From assembly GCA_937892735.1 (NCBI GenBank), contig CALBGL010000113.1:1-21735 (forward strand): a stretch of 21,735 nucleotides of DNA, read 5' to 3'. This document shows positions 14,007 through 21,249 of this stretch, piece after piece. The stretch comes from an uncultured Clostridia bacterium. Its GTDB lineage: Bacteria; Bacillota; Clostridia; Lachnospirales; Bianqueaceae. Within the stretch, counting starts at the first letter, position 1, and each line of letters begins with the position of its first letter. The translations under genes were made by a program, and so were the position numbers. The notes under the pieces are model-generated. The model was not told the DNA's origin. It made no database searches and was given only the letters and a program-made list of their open reading frames with translations.

Positions 14007-14207
14007 ATGTCTAATAAGGCAGTCGTTCCCCAGGCTCAGGAAGCTCTGGAAAAGTTTAAGTACGAAGTAGCCAACGAGATTGGCGTTCCCTTGAAGCAGG
14101 GTTATAATGGCGACCTGACTTCCGCACAGAATGGATATGTTGGCGGATATATGGTGAAAAAGATGATCGAAAAGGCTGAACAGGAGATGTCTGGCGGCCG
14201 TTATTAA
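14007..14207 (+). CDS. alpha/beta-type small acid-soluble spore protein (SASP)
   Basis: This 66-aa protein coats spore-core DNA and is degraded at germination. It matches both SASP signatures: KYEVANEIG (18-26), containing the GPR protease cleavage region, and GYNGDLTSAQNGYVGGYMV (32-50), the DNA-binding second helix start. AAGGAGG lies 8 nt before the ATG. It has its own SigG-like promoter, a structured leader and a terminator, and converges on recG. It shows the organism can sporulate, or descends from a spore-former. More than one SASP gene is normal per genome. Confidence 0.97.
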   Translation: MSNKAVVPQAQEALEKFKYEVANEIGVPLKQGYNGDLTSAQNGYVGGYMVKKMIEKAEQEMSGGRY

Positions 14208-14215
14208 TTATCAGA

Positions 14216-14253
14216 AAGGAGCTGGCGAATCCCTCTTAGGGCGCCAGCTCCTT
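14216..14253. terminator. hairpin between the convergent SASP and recG genes
   Basis: AAGGAGCTGGCG (14216-14227) pairs perfectly with CGCCAGCTCCTT (14242-14253). The T-tails are short on both strands, but the stem is strong and lies directly after the SASP stop and downstream of recG, so it probably serves both. Confidence 0.75.
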
Positions 14254-14276
14254 CTCTGCCTGCATTTCTCATTTGT

Positions 14277-16316
14277 CTATAGTGCCAGATCTTTTCCCCT
14301 TTCCATATAACGGTCTGCCTGCTCTTTTAAGAGTTCATGTTCCTCTTGGCTAAGATCTGGATCAGCCTGCAGCAGCTGGTTCACCGCTTCACCGGCTTCT
14401 CGCAGAGTCGGCAGATCCCGTCCCAGATCCGCGAGCCGAAGCTCCGGCAGCCCATGCTGCCGCAGCCCAAATACATCGCCGGCGCCTCGCAGTCTCAAGT
14501 CTTCCTCGGCAATCCAGAAACCATCCTCCGAATCCGTCAGCACCTTCATGCGCTGTCTTGTGAGCGGCTGCACAGCATCCGTAATCAGAACACAATAGGA
14601 TTCCGCTGCGCCGCGTCCTACACGGCCTCGCAACTGATGCAACTGTGCCAGTCCGAAACGTTCCGCATTTTCCACCACCATCAATGTGGCATTGGGTACG
14701 TTGACTCCGACTTCTACCACTGTTGTAGAGACTAAAATCTGGATTTTTCCCTCATAAAACTCCTGCATGATACGATCTTTTTCTGCTGCCTTCATACTTC
14801 CGTACAGGATTCCTACCGTGCGCCCGGGAAAGACCACTTTTCTCATGTACTCTCCAAGTTCCAACACCGAATGCAGATCCCCGGTCTCTCCCTCCTCTAC
14901 CGCGGGACAAATTACATAAACCTGATGATCGGCCTCTACCTGCTTGTCTATGAATTTGTAGATTCTCTCTTCATAGGAATAGTTCACACAATACGTCTTA
15001 ACAGGAGTTCGACCCGGCGGCTTCTCATCCAGCACCGATACATCCATGTCCCCATATAGCACCATGGCCAATGTCCGAGGAATCGGCGTAGCTGTCATAA
15101 CCAGCACGTTTGGCATCTCACTCTTCGCGGCCAACGCTGCTCTCTGACGAACCCCAAAACGATGCTGTTCATCCGTGATCACCAGTCCCAGGCGCGCATA
15201 CTCCACCCCTTCCTGAATGAGAGCATGTGTCCCAATAATGACATCAATCAATCCGAGCTGAATGCGCTCGTAGATGTCTCTCCGCTGCTTGGCCGTCAGC
15301 GATCCGGCCAAGAATCCCACACGGACTCCCAGCGGTTCCATGAGCTTTACCGCACTCTCATAATGTTGGGCAGCCAGGACTTCGGTCGGCGCCATCATCG
15401 CGCCCTGCCGTCCGCTGCGAGCCACCGCGAACAGCGCCAGCATGGCCACCGCTGTCTTACCGGATCCCACATCCCCCTGCACCAGACGGTTCATGGCCTT
15501 ATCAGAGGAAAGATCCGCCAGAATCTCCCGCCAGGTCCTTTCCTGGGCGCCGGTCAATGCAAATCCAAAGTTTTTGCGCAACCTCTCTTCATCCGGAGCC
15601 GCAGCGATTCGAAATCCTTTTTTATCCAGCATACGCTGATTTCGAAGCTGCGCCAGGGCGAGGCGAAGCATAAATAACTCATCAAAGATGAGACGATGCC
15701 TGGCCAGATCCAGACTCTCGTAACTATCCGGAAAGTGGATCTGATTCACAGCATAATTATATTCGCAGAGCCCGTAATGGCTCCTGATCTCCTGCGGCAT
15801 ATACTCCTGTCTGCCCACCTGTTCCAAAGCCTGCCGCATCGTCTGCCGCAGAATCGTCTGCGTCAGACCCTCTCCCAACGGATAGATCGGCAGGATTCCC
15901 CGCTCTTCCTCCAATCCCTTATGAAACTTGGGTGAAATCAACGACAGTGTATTGTATTTATGATCCGCCTTTCCCACAAACACATAGAGCAAGCCTGCCT
16001 GGAGCGTCTTGGTCAGATATGCCTGATTAAACCAGACTAGCTGGATACTCCCGCTAGCATCCGCCGCTCGGGCCCGCGTAATGGTCAATCTTCCTTTTCG
16101 AAACGTGGTCGGCGTATTTAAAAGCTGGGCCCGAATCATCACCGACTGACCTCTTTGGATCTGCGCAATCGGGGTGAACTCCCGCCTGTCTTCATAATCT
16201 CTCGGATAATACCCGATCAAATCTTCCGCGCTCTCGATACCGATACGAAAAAAGGCCTGTGCCCGTGCATGGCCCACGCCTTTTAACTCGGTCAGCGCCG
16301 TTACTCTCTCTGTCAC
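14277..16316 (-). CDS. recG: ATP-dependent DNA helicase RecG
   Basis: This 679-aa superfamily-2 helicase regresses stalled forks and processes branched DNA. The N-terminal wedge/OB part (about 1-190) includes LKGVGHARAQAFFRIGI. The motor has Walker A GDVGSGKT (281-288), DEQH (382-385), TATPIPRTLAMVLYGDMD, and the C-terminal RecA-like half with VVEVGVNVPNATLMVVENAE, GLAQLHQLRGRVGRG and LRLRGAGDVFGLRQHG. The start is GTG 16314-16316 with AGGAGG 5 nt upstream. Length matches full-size RecG. It is the third gene of the minus-strand asp23-fakA-recG run, an order also seen in Bacillus, 78 bp after fakA. Confidence 0.97.
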   Translation of the reverse strand: MTERVTALTELKGVGHARAQAFFRIGIESAEDLIGYYPRDYEDRREFTPIAQIQRGQSVMIRAQLLNTPTTFRKGRLTITRARAADASGSIQLVWFNQAYLTKTLQAGLLYVFVGKADHKYNTLSLISPKFHKGLEEERGILPIYPLGEGLTQTILRQTMRQALEQVGRQEYMPQEIRSHYGLCEYNYAVNQIHFPDSYESLDLARHRLIFDELFMLRLALAQLRNQRMLDKKGFRIAAAPDEERLRKNFGFALTGAQERTWREILADLSSDKAMNRLVQGDVGSGKTAVAMLALFAVARSGRQGAMMAPTEVLAAQHYESAVKLMEPLGVRVGFLAGSLTAKQRRDIYERIQLGLIDVIIGTHALIQEGVEYARLGLVITDEQHRFGVRQRAALAAKSEMPNVLVMTATPIPRTLAMVLYGDMDVSVLDEKPPGRTPVKTYCVNYSYEERIYKFIDKQVEADHQVYVICPAVEEGETGDLHSVLELGEYMRKVVFPGRTVGILYGSMKAAEKDRIMQEFYEGKIQILVSTTVVEVGVNVPNATLMVVENAERFGLAQLHQLRGRVGRGAAESYCVLITDAVQPLTRQRMKVLTDSEDGFWIAEEDLRLRGAGDVFGLRQHGLPELRLADLGRDLPTLREAGEAVNQLLQADPDLSQEEHELLKEQADRYMERGKDLAL

Positions 16317-16394
16317 GGCAACCTCCTATTCTGATTCTGCTGCTCTCTGGAATGCTGCTCTTAGGCAACTATCTTCCGGTGCAGCAAAAAGCCT

Positions 16395-18077
16395 TCATTC
16401 TGCCGAAATGATATAATGATACAGCGGCTGTCCGCCATCATGCACTTCGACTTCTCCCTCCGGCATCTTCTGCATGATATAATCCGCGAGGGCCTGTGCT
16501 GAATCCTGCGTCGCATCTTCTCCGTAATACACGGTGAAAAGTTCCTTATCCATCTCCACGAGACGATCAATCAGTTCTTTCGATACCACATCCACATCCT
16601 GATCTACCACACTCAGCTCTCCGTCCAACATACCCAGGATATCGTCCTTATGAATCTCAAAATCACCCAAATGTGTATCCCGAATCGCAAAGGTCGTCAT
16701 TCCCGTATGCACTTCCTGAATCGCCTCTTCCATCATCTTCAGATTCTCTTCTGCAGAAAAATCAGAAGCAAAATTCAGCATCGCGGTGATCCCCTGCGGT
16801 ACGTTGCGCGTCTGAACAACGAGGATTTCCTTATCCTGAATCAGCGCCGCAGCCTGCTGCGCCGCCAAAATGATATTTTTATTATTGGGCAAAATGAAGA
16901 TATGATCCGCATTGATCTTCTCGATGGCGTTCAATACGTCTTCTGTACTGGGGTTCATCGTCTGGCCTCCTGTGATCACCTGATCCACGCCCAGCTCCTT
17001 CAAGATTTTGGTCAGACCCTCTCCCATGGAGACTGCAATGAAACCATACTCCTTATGCTCTGCCGGCGCCTCTTCTACAGACGCTTCTGTCTCTTGCGGC
17101 ATCTCCTGCACCAGAAGATTCTGATGCTGCAGCCTCATATTGTCGATCTTCATATTGCTCAGATATCCAATACTCAGGCCCTTCTGAATCGCCAACCCCG
17201 GATCATTGGTATGCACATGGATCTTGATCAGATCGTCATCCGCCACGACGACCAACGAGTCTCCGATACTGCTCAAATAGGAACGCATCATCTCCTCATG
17301 CTGTTCCGCCTGGGCGCAATGTACGATAAACTCCGTGCAGTAACCATAGGTGATGCTCTCGGTATTAAACGCCGCTTGAGCCTGCGCCGGTGCTTTCCCT
17401 TCTGTCGGTTCTTCCTTCTTCGCCGCTGTCGTATCCATAAGCTCCAAGCTTACGTTTTCATCGGTCAATGCTTCGTACATACCTTTATAAATATAAAGGA
17501 GTCCCTTTCCGCCTGCATCTACTACGCCCGCTTCCTTCAAAACTGGCAGCATATCCGGCGTCTTCTCCAGAACCTCTTCCCCTCGCTCAATCACCAGCTT
17601 CAGAAGCTCTGCCAGATCCTCTTCTTCGATGGCCGCATCGACTGCCGCTTCCGCCATGCCTCTGGCCACCGTCAAAATCGTTCCCTCCTTGGGACGCATA
17701 ACCGCTTTATAAGCAGTCTCAACACCTTGGCGCATCGCGTTTGCCCATGCAGCGGCGTCAATCTCCTCCGTTCCTCTCAATCCGCGATACATGCCTCTGA
17801 AAAGCTGCGACACAATGACGCCCGAATTTCCTCTGGCTCCACGAAGCGCTCCGGAAGACAACGCTTTTGCTACAGCTTCCACGCTGGCGTCATCCCCAGT
17901 CTTTAAAACTTCCCTTGCGGCAGACATCACCGTCAAAGACATATTTGTCCCCGTATCTCCGTCCGGAACTGGAAATACATTGAGCTCATCTACTTCCTTC
18001 TTGTTTGCCTCCAGCCGGTTTGCGCCCGCTACAATCATACGACGGAATTGTTCTGCATCCAATCGGTTATTCAACAC
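16395..18077 (-). CDS. fakA: DAK2 domain fatty acid kinase catalytic subunit FakA (YloV family)
   Basis: This 560-aa cytoplasmic kinase, together with a DegV-type FakB carrier, phosphorylates exogenous fatty acids for phospholipid synthesis. The N-terminal DAK2 domain shows NVFPVPDGDTGTNMSLTV (33-50; D39 and D41 bind Mg-ATP) and GALRGARGNSGVIVSQLFRG (76-95). A central HVHTNDPGLAI region and a C-terminal domain with GGQTMNPSTEDVLNAI and FILPNNKNIILAAQQAA complete the family layout. The start is GTG 18075-18077 with GGGAGG 5 nt upstream; an overlapping ATG is out of frame. A linker of about 30 residues rich in E/A/P lies at about 325-345. asp23 ends 27 bp upstream, indicating one operon. No FakB gene is in the window. 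Confidence 0.93.
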   Translation of the reverse strand: MLNNRLDAEQFRRMIVAGANRLEANKKEVDELNVFPVPDGDTGTNMSLTVMSAAREVLKTGDDASVEAVAKALSSGALRGARGNSGVIVSQLFRGMYRGLRGTEEIDAAAWANAMRQGVETAYKAVMRPKEGTILTVARGMAEAAVDAAIEEEDLAELLKLVIERGEEVLEKTPDMLPVLKEAGVVDAGGKGLLYIYKGMYEALTDENVSLELMDTTAAKKEEPTEGKAPAQAQAAFNTESITYGYCTEFIVHCAQAEQHEEMMRSYLSSIGDSLVVVADDDLIKIHVHTNDPGLAIQKGLSIGYLSNMKIDNMRLQHQNLLVQEMPQETEASVEEAPAEHKEYGFIAVSMGEGLTKILKELGVDQVITGGQTMNPSTEDVLNAIEKINADHIFILPNNKNIILAAQQAAALIQDKEILVVQTRNVPQGITAMLNFASDFSAEENLKMMEEAIQEVHTGMTTFAIRDTHLGDFEIHKDDILGMLDGELSVVDQDVDVVSKELIDRLVEMDKELFTVYYGEDATQDSAQALADYIMQKMPEGEVEVHDGGQPLYHYIISAE

Positions 18078-18104
18078 ATAATCCTCCCATGCAACATACT
18101 TTTG

Positions 18105-18473
18105 TTATTTCTCGCTGCCGTCCACCCGGACTCCCTCGACAAAAATATCCACATGGGATACTTCAATGCCCAGCATATCCGAAACCCGATACCGTACGGT
18201 ACTGATCAGATTATCCGCGATTGCAGAAATCTTGGTGCCATACTCTACGATGATATGAAACTCCAGTGTCACGCCGCCTTCCGGATCCACCTCTACACGA
18301 ATCCCCTTGGTCAGGCTGTCTCCCAATAAAAGCTGCACGATACCATCCTTCACATTGATCGACGCCATACCCACTACGCCGTAACACTCAATTGCCGCGA
18401 GCCCCGCGACTCTGGCGATTACTTCGTTATCAATTAAAATATTACCAAACTCTGTCTGAATCCTTGCAGCCAT
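18105..18473 (-). CDS. Asp23/Gls24 family envelope stress response protein (YloU-like)
   Basis: This 122-aa protein fits the Asp23 domain throughout: GNILIDNEVIARVAGLAAIECYGVVGM at the N-terminus, the middle LEFHIIVEYGTKISAIADNL, and the end VDIFVEGVRVD. The family consists of membrane-associated or polar scaffold proteins whose genes commonly precede fakA. ATG 18473 is chosen because AAAGGAGGG lies 6 nt upstream; a longer frame from 18509 lacks such a site. It is the first gene of the asp23-fakA-recG operon and divergent from rpmB. Confidence 0.93.
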   Translation of the reverse strand: MAARIQTEFGNILIDNEVIARVAGLAAIECYGVVGMASINVKDGIVQLLLGDSLTKGIRVEVDPEGGVTLEFHIIVEYGTKISAIADNLISTVRYRVSDMLGIEVSHVDIFVEGVRVDGSEK

Positions 18474-18499
18474 CTTGTGCCCTCCTTTTGTTTGGCCGT

Positions 18500-18537
18500 A
18501 TTTTATCACACCTCAAACACCATGAACCCATGGTGTT
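18500..18537 (-). promoter_or_regulatory. candidate asp23 promoter region with a 9-bp inverted repeat
   Basis: AACACCATG (18516-18524) and CATGGTGTT (18529-18537) form a perfect inverted repeat with a 4-nt spacer. On the minus strand a TAAAAT (18500-18505) can serve as -10, which places the repeat over the -35 area. The -35 is not convincing (TTCATG at 15 bp). An operator is possible. Confidence 0.45.
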
Positions 18538-18620
18538 CTCTAATCATATCACAGAAAACAGGATCCTGCAACCTTTTCCGGCCCCTTCTTAAAATTTTCT
18601 CCAAAATCTTGATTTTTTAC

Positions 18621-18649
18621 TTGCATTTCCGAGTCTTTTCTGTTAGAAT
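18621..18649 (+). promoter_or_regulatory. SigA promoter of rpmB
   Basis: TTGCAT (18621-18626) and TAGAAT (18644-18649) are 17 bp apart. The leader is about 70 nt and holds a short TTGGA/TCCAA inverted repeat. Confidence 0.7.
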
Positions 18650-18725
18650 ATAAACGTTGCAATTTGGAGCATGGTGAATTCCAAGGGGCCTGTGCAATAG
18701 TCGAGTGAAGGAGGTGCAGTGCGTT

Positions 18726-18911
18726 ATGGCAAAATGCGATATCTGCGAAAAAGGAGTACACTTCGGCATTAAGGTAAGCCACTCTCATAGAAGATCCAAC
18801 AAAATGTGGAAGCCCAATATCCGCACCGTGAAGGCGATTGTTGACGGTTCTCCCAAGACTCTTCATGTATGTGCGAACTGCTTGAAGTCGAATGTCATTA
18901 CACGTGCGTAA
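18726..18911 (+). CDS. rpmB: 50S ribosomal protein L28, zinc-binding (C+) form
   Basis: This 61-aa L28 of the large ribosomal subunit has paired cysteines C4-x2-C7 and C49-x2-C52, the zinc-ribbon (C+) variant. The family core SHSHRRSNKMWKPNI (18-32) is intact. Start ATG 18726; the strong AAGGAGG is at 18708-18714, 11 nt away, slightly long. The frame is open upstream to 18705 without a better start. Divergent from asp23 as in other Firmicutes, and followed by a terminator. Confidence 0.97.
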   Translation: MAKCDICEKGVHFGIKVSHSHRRSNKMWKPNIRTVKAIVDGSPKTLHVCANCLKSNVITRA

Positions 18912-18920
18912 TGTAGGCAT

Positions 18921-18959
18921 AAAAAAGCGTGACCATCTATGGATGGGGCACGCTTTTTT
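18921..18959 (+). terminator. intrinsic terminator of rpmB
   Basis: AAAAAAGCGTG (18921-18931) pairs with CACGCTTTTTT (18949-18959); an inner CCATC/GGATGG stem extends the hairpin. It starts 9 bp after the stop. Confidence 0.93.
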
Positions 18960-18996
18960 ACTTTTTATGCTTTTTACTAAAAAAAATGAAATCTAA

Positions 18997-19025
18997 TGAA
19001 AGGATCTGACCTTCTGAAACGTATT
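18997..19025 (+). promoter_or_regulatory. candidate ECF-type promoter of the sigma/anti-sigma cluster
   Basis: TGAAAG (18997-19002), 17 bp, CGTATT (19020-19025) resembles the GAAAC-like/CGT two-box promoters used by many ECF sigma factors. No good SigA promoter lies upstream of the secreted-protein gene, so autoregulation by the ECF factor at 19754 is plausible. A GGCT-GAAA-AGCC mini-hairpin follows at 19036-19047. Confidence 0.35.
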
Positions 19026-19073
19026 ATAAGTGAATGGCTGAAAAGCCAAATCTTATTTTAGGAGGTATTCCTC

Positions 19074-19727
19074 ATGTTTACACCATTTTATACCGCTTTT
19101 TTAGCTCTTGCGATGATGGGATCCGTCATCTCTTCAGCCGCCGGGACATCCACTGTCGAAGCAGCAACAACTGATACGGCTTCTAAAACATCTCTTGTTT
19201 CTGTTGTGTCGGATTGCCCCGACTATCCCAACTGTACGCCAGCATTAGATGGTACTGGCAATCGTTGGGGGCAGGATGCATCCACCACGTTGACCATAGA
19301 CTCTACAGGCACCGCAGCAAGTTCGAACACCTCTTCTTCTGAGGATACTGCCGTAGCCCCTTCTTATACAGCGTCAACATCAAATCCGGGCTATGGAAAT
19401 GGCATCTGTGCGCAGGACGGCTCCTGTACAACGGACTGTCCTAATTATCCGGACTGCGAGCCAGCGCAGGATGGTTCCGGAAATCAGTGGGGGCAGAACA
19501 ATACCGACGAGGCTGATGGTACAGCCAATGCATCCGGTCAGGGAAATCAGTATGGACAATCAAACGGCGCTGGTATTTGCGCACGAGATGGCTCCTGTGC
19601 CGCAGAATGTCCTAATTATCCGGACTGCGAGCCAGCACGGGATGGTTCCGGAAATCAATGGGGGCGTCATTCTAGCCGTGGACAGGAGCAATCTGGCAAT
19701 GGCCATCACGGATTCAGAAATCGATAA
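19074..19727 (+). CDS. exported cysteine-motif repeat protein, hypothetical
   Basis: This 217-aa protein has a hydrophobic N-terminus (FTPFYTAFLALAMMGSVISS) and a likely signal cleavage after VEA at about 30; the n-region oddly has no Lys/Arg. The rest is Ser/Thr/Gly/Asn-rich with three repeat blocks. C48-PDYPN-C53 ends in DGTGNRWG. The second block (112-140) and third (169-197) share C-AxDGSC-xxxC-PNYPDC-EPAxDGSGNQWG, with a 57-residue period and 10 of the 10 Cys in motifs. Charged or polar linkers separate them and the end is GNGHHGFRNR. TAGGAGG lies 8 nt before the ATG. It is 26 bp upstream of the ECF sigma gene, so a shared operon is likely. No known family recognised. The Cys spacing suggests disulfide knots or metal sites in an extracytoplasmic, possibly sensing, protein. 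Confidence 0.8.
   Translation: MFTPFYTAFLALAMMGSVISSAAGTSTVEAATTDTASKTSLVSVVSDCPDYPNCTPALDGTGNRWGQDASTTLTIDSTGTAASSNTSSSEDTAVAPSYTASTSNPGYGNGICAQDGSCTTDCPNYPDCEPAQDGSGNQWGQNNTDEADGTANASGQGNQYGQSNGAGICARDGSCAAECPNYPDCEPARDGSGNQWGRHSSRGQEQSGNGHHGFRNR
19401..19666 (+). repeat. intragenic duplication, 171-bp period
   Basis: The segments 19401-19495 and 19572-19666 are highly similar at DNA level, including long identical runs such as the Asn-Tyr-Pro-Asp-Cys-Glu-Pro codons. Amino-acid and silent sites are both conserved, pointing to a fairly recent internal duplication or gene conversion. The first block (from 19215) is more diverged. Confidence 0.75.
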
Positions 19728-19753
19728 ATCATCTTCTAAAGGAGTCTGTTGAC

Positions 19754-20239
19754 ATGCGTAGCGAACAGGAGATTCATCGGGTCATCGACGAATATGGCGA
19801 TATGATCCGCCGTATTTGCTTTCTTCATCTAAAGAACTACCAGGACACAGAAGATATTTTTCAGGACATTTTTCTGAAGTATCTCCTCTGGGACGGTTCC
19901 TTTGAAAATGAAGCTCATGAAAAGGCCTGGTTCGCTCGCGTAACCATCAATGCCTGCCGAGACTTGCTCCGCAGCTTTACCAGGCATACCATGGTTTCTT
20001 TAGATGAGATCGCCGATGTTTCCGAACTTCCCCAAGATCCCGATCAGCAGGAACTGCTGCGGCAGGTCTGCACTCTCCCTTCAAAATATCGAGATGTTAT
20101 CTATCTCTTCTATTATGAAGGATACTCTGCTGTGGAAATCGCGAAAATACTGCACAAAAAAGAAAACACGATCTATACTTGGCTTGACCGTGCTCGAAAA
20201 GCGCTGCGCAAACAACTGGGAGGTGAAAATCATGAATAA
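19754..20239 (+). CDS. ECF-type RNA polymerase sigma factor
   Basis: This 161-aa sigma-70 family factor has only regions 2 and 4. Region 2 (about 13-75) contains YQDTEDIFQDIFLKYL and the -10-recognition helix AWFARVTINACRDLLRS. Region 4 (about 105-155) contains LPSKYRDVIYLFYYEGYSA and the helix-turn-helix EIAKILHKKENTIYTWLDRARKAL. AAAGGAG lies about 9 nt before the ATG. The stop overlaps the start of the next gene (ATGAATAA), the classic sigma/anti-sigma coupling. It presumably directs transcription of this cluster and other envelope genes after release from the downstream anti-sigma factor. Confidence 0.93.
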   Translation: MRSEQEIHRVIDEYGDMIRRICFLHLKNYQDTEDIFQDIFLKYLLWDGSFENEAHEKAWFARVTINACRDLLRSFTRHTMVSLDEIADVSELPQDPDQQELLRQVCTLPSKYRDVIYLFYYEGYSAVEIAKILHKKENTIYTWLDRARKALRKQLGGENHE

Positions 20240-21038
20240 GCTGCAAAAAGCAATGGAGAATCTACGAGCTGATGAAGGATTGAAGCAGCGAACCCTGGAT
20301 TCTATTCAACAGCAGGCTCTTCATCAACGTTCCTTTTCCTCGCATCGCCCAAAATTTGTCGCAGTTCTTTGTTCCTTTGTCCTACTGCTGGCTGCGGCGA
20401 CAGGAGTCGGCGGTTATACACTATATGCAAAACCTGTATCCTACATCTCCATAGACATCAATCCCTCTATTGAGTTAGCGCTCAATTATTGGAACCGGGT
20501 CATCTCCGTCACTCCCCTGAATGAGGATGGCAGCACGCTGATACAAGATTTATCATTTCAAAACATGTACTATACAACGGCCGTGGACCTCCTCTTAGAG
20601 AAAGCAGAAGTTTACTCTTCCAATGATCTGAACATTACTGTGACCTCTAAACAAGCGGACGAACTGATCTCTGGGATCGAAGGCTGTTATAATTATGGTT
20701 TATACCAGGGTCACTGCTCCAAAGCCGATCTGACTGAACATCAGGAGGCACATGAACTTGGCATTTCCGTCGCAAAATACCGGATCTACCTGCAATTGAT
20801 TCAATATGACCCCAGTCTAACTGTTGAAGACTGTGCCCAGATGAACATGCACCAACTGCGCGATCTATTGCAGGAATATTCTTCCAGCGACGATCCCGAT
20901 ACCTCTGATTCCTCCATCCAAGACAACACGCAATCCAATGGTCACGGCAATGGACATGGAAAAGGAAACGGTAGCGGGAATGGACATGGAAAAGGAAACG
21001 GTAACGGGAATGGCAACAGATACGGCAACCATTCCTAA
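20232..21038 (+). CDS. RsgI-like transmembrane anti-sigma factor with low-complexity tail
   Basis: This 268-aa protein has a short cytoplasmic N-terminus (1-40, helical, presumed to hold the sigma factor) and one TM helix (about 42-62). An extracytoplasmic domain starts with YISIDINPSIELALNYWNRV (71-90), the signature of the RsgI middle domain, and continues through GISVAKYRIYLQLIQYDPSL (177-196). The C-terminal tail (about 217-268) is acidic and Ser-rich, then Gly/Asn/His/Lys repeats of the GNGHGKGNG type. In RsgI proteins the C-terminus usually carries a carbohydrate-binding or sensing domain; here it is replaced by low-complexity sequence. The start ATG 20232 overlaps the sigma stop by 8 bp; the open frame upstream is a shadow of the sigma gene. 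A strong terminator follows. Confidence 0.88.
   Translation: MNKLQKAMENLRADEGLKQRTLDSIQQQALHQRSFSSHRPKFVAVLCSFVLLLAAATGVGGYTLYAKPVSYISIDINPSIELALNYWNRVISVTPLNEDGSTLIQDLSFQNMYYTTAVDLLLEKAEVYSSNDLNITVTSKQADELISGIEGCYNYGLYQGHCSKADLTEHQEAHELGISVAKYRIYLQLIQYDPSLTVEDCAQMNMHQLRDLLQEYSSSDDPDTSDSSIQDNTQSNGHGNGHGKGNGSGNGHGKGNGNGNGNRYGNHS
20949..21008 (+). repeat. 30-bp tandem repeat encoding the Gly/Asn-rich tail
   Basis: Two head-to-tail units, 20949-20978 and 20979-21008, differ at one base and encode NGHGKGNGxG. A 30-bp in-frame unit can expand or contract without frameshift. Confidence 0.85.
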
Positions 21039-21062
21039 TTAAAGAAGATGATACAAAAATGT

Positions 21063-21124
21063 GAGATGCTCCCTGCTGAATGACAAGTAGTTATTATCGT
21101 TCAACAGGGAGCATCTCCTATTTT
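21063..21124 (+). terminator. terminator of the sigma/anti-sigma cluster
   Basis: GAGATGCTCCCTG (21063-21075) pairs perfectly with CAGGGAGCATCTC (21105-21117), with a further CTGAA/TTCAA match inside, followed by CTATTTT. Confidence 0.85.
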
Positions 21125-21197
21125 AAACGCATCTCTTCATATGATTCATCGATATCCACACAGCTCTTCACGGCCTTGTCCCCGTCCCCTACATTCC

Positions 21198-21226
21198 TTG
21201 ATTTTAAGCCATTCTTGTACTATAAT
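21198..21226 (+). promoter_or_regulatory. SigA promoter upstream of the degraded small gene
   Basis: TTGATT (21198-21203), exactly 17 bp, TATAAT (21221-21226). It lies 23 nt before the ATA codon at 21250. Confidence 0.7.
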
Positions 21227-21249
21227 TCTTCTTACGAAAGAGAATTATT

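Noticed and set aside
16650..17906. 418-aa open frame on the plus strand
   Set aside because: It lies antisense across fakA, has no ribosome site, and its composition (His/Arg/Leu-rich) is typical of a mirror frame of a conserved gene.
20004..20231. N-terminal extension of the anti-sigma frame
   Set aside because: It overlaps the sigma gene's region 4 in another frame; the start overlapping the sigma stop is the normal arrangement.
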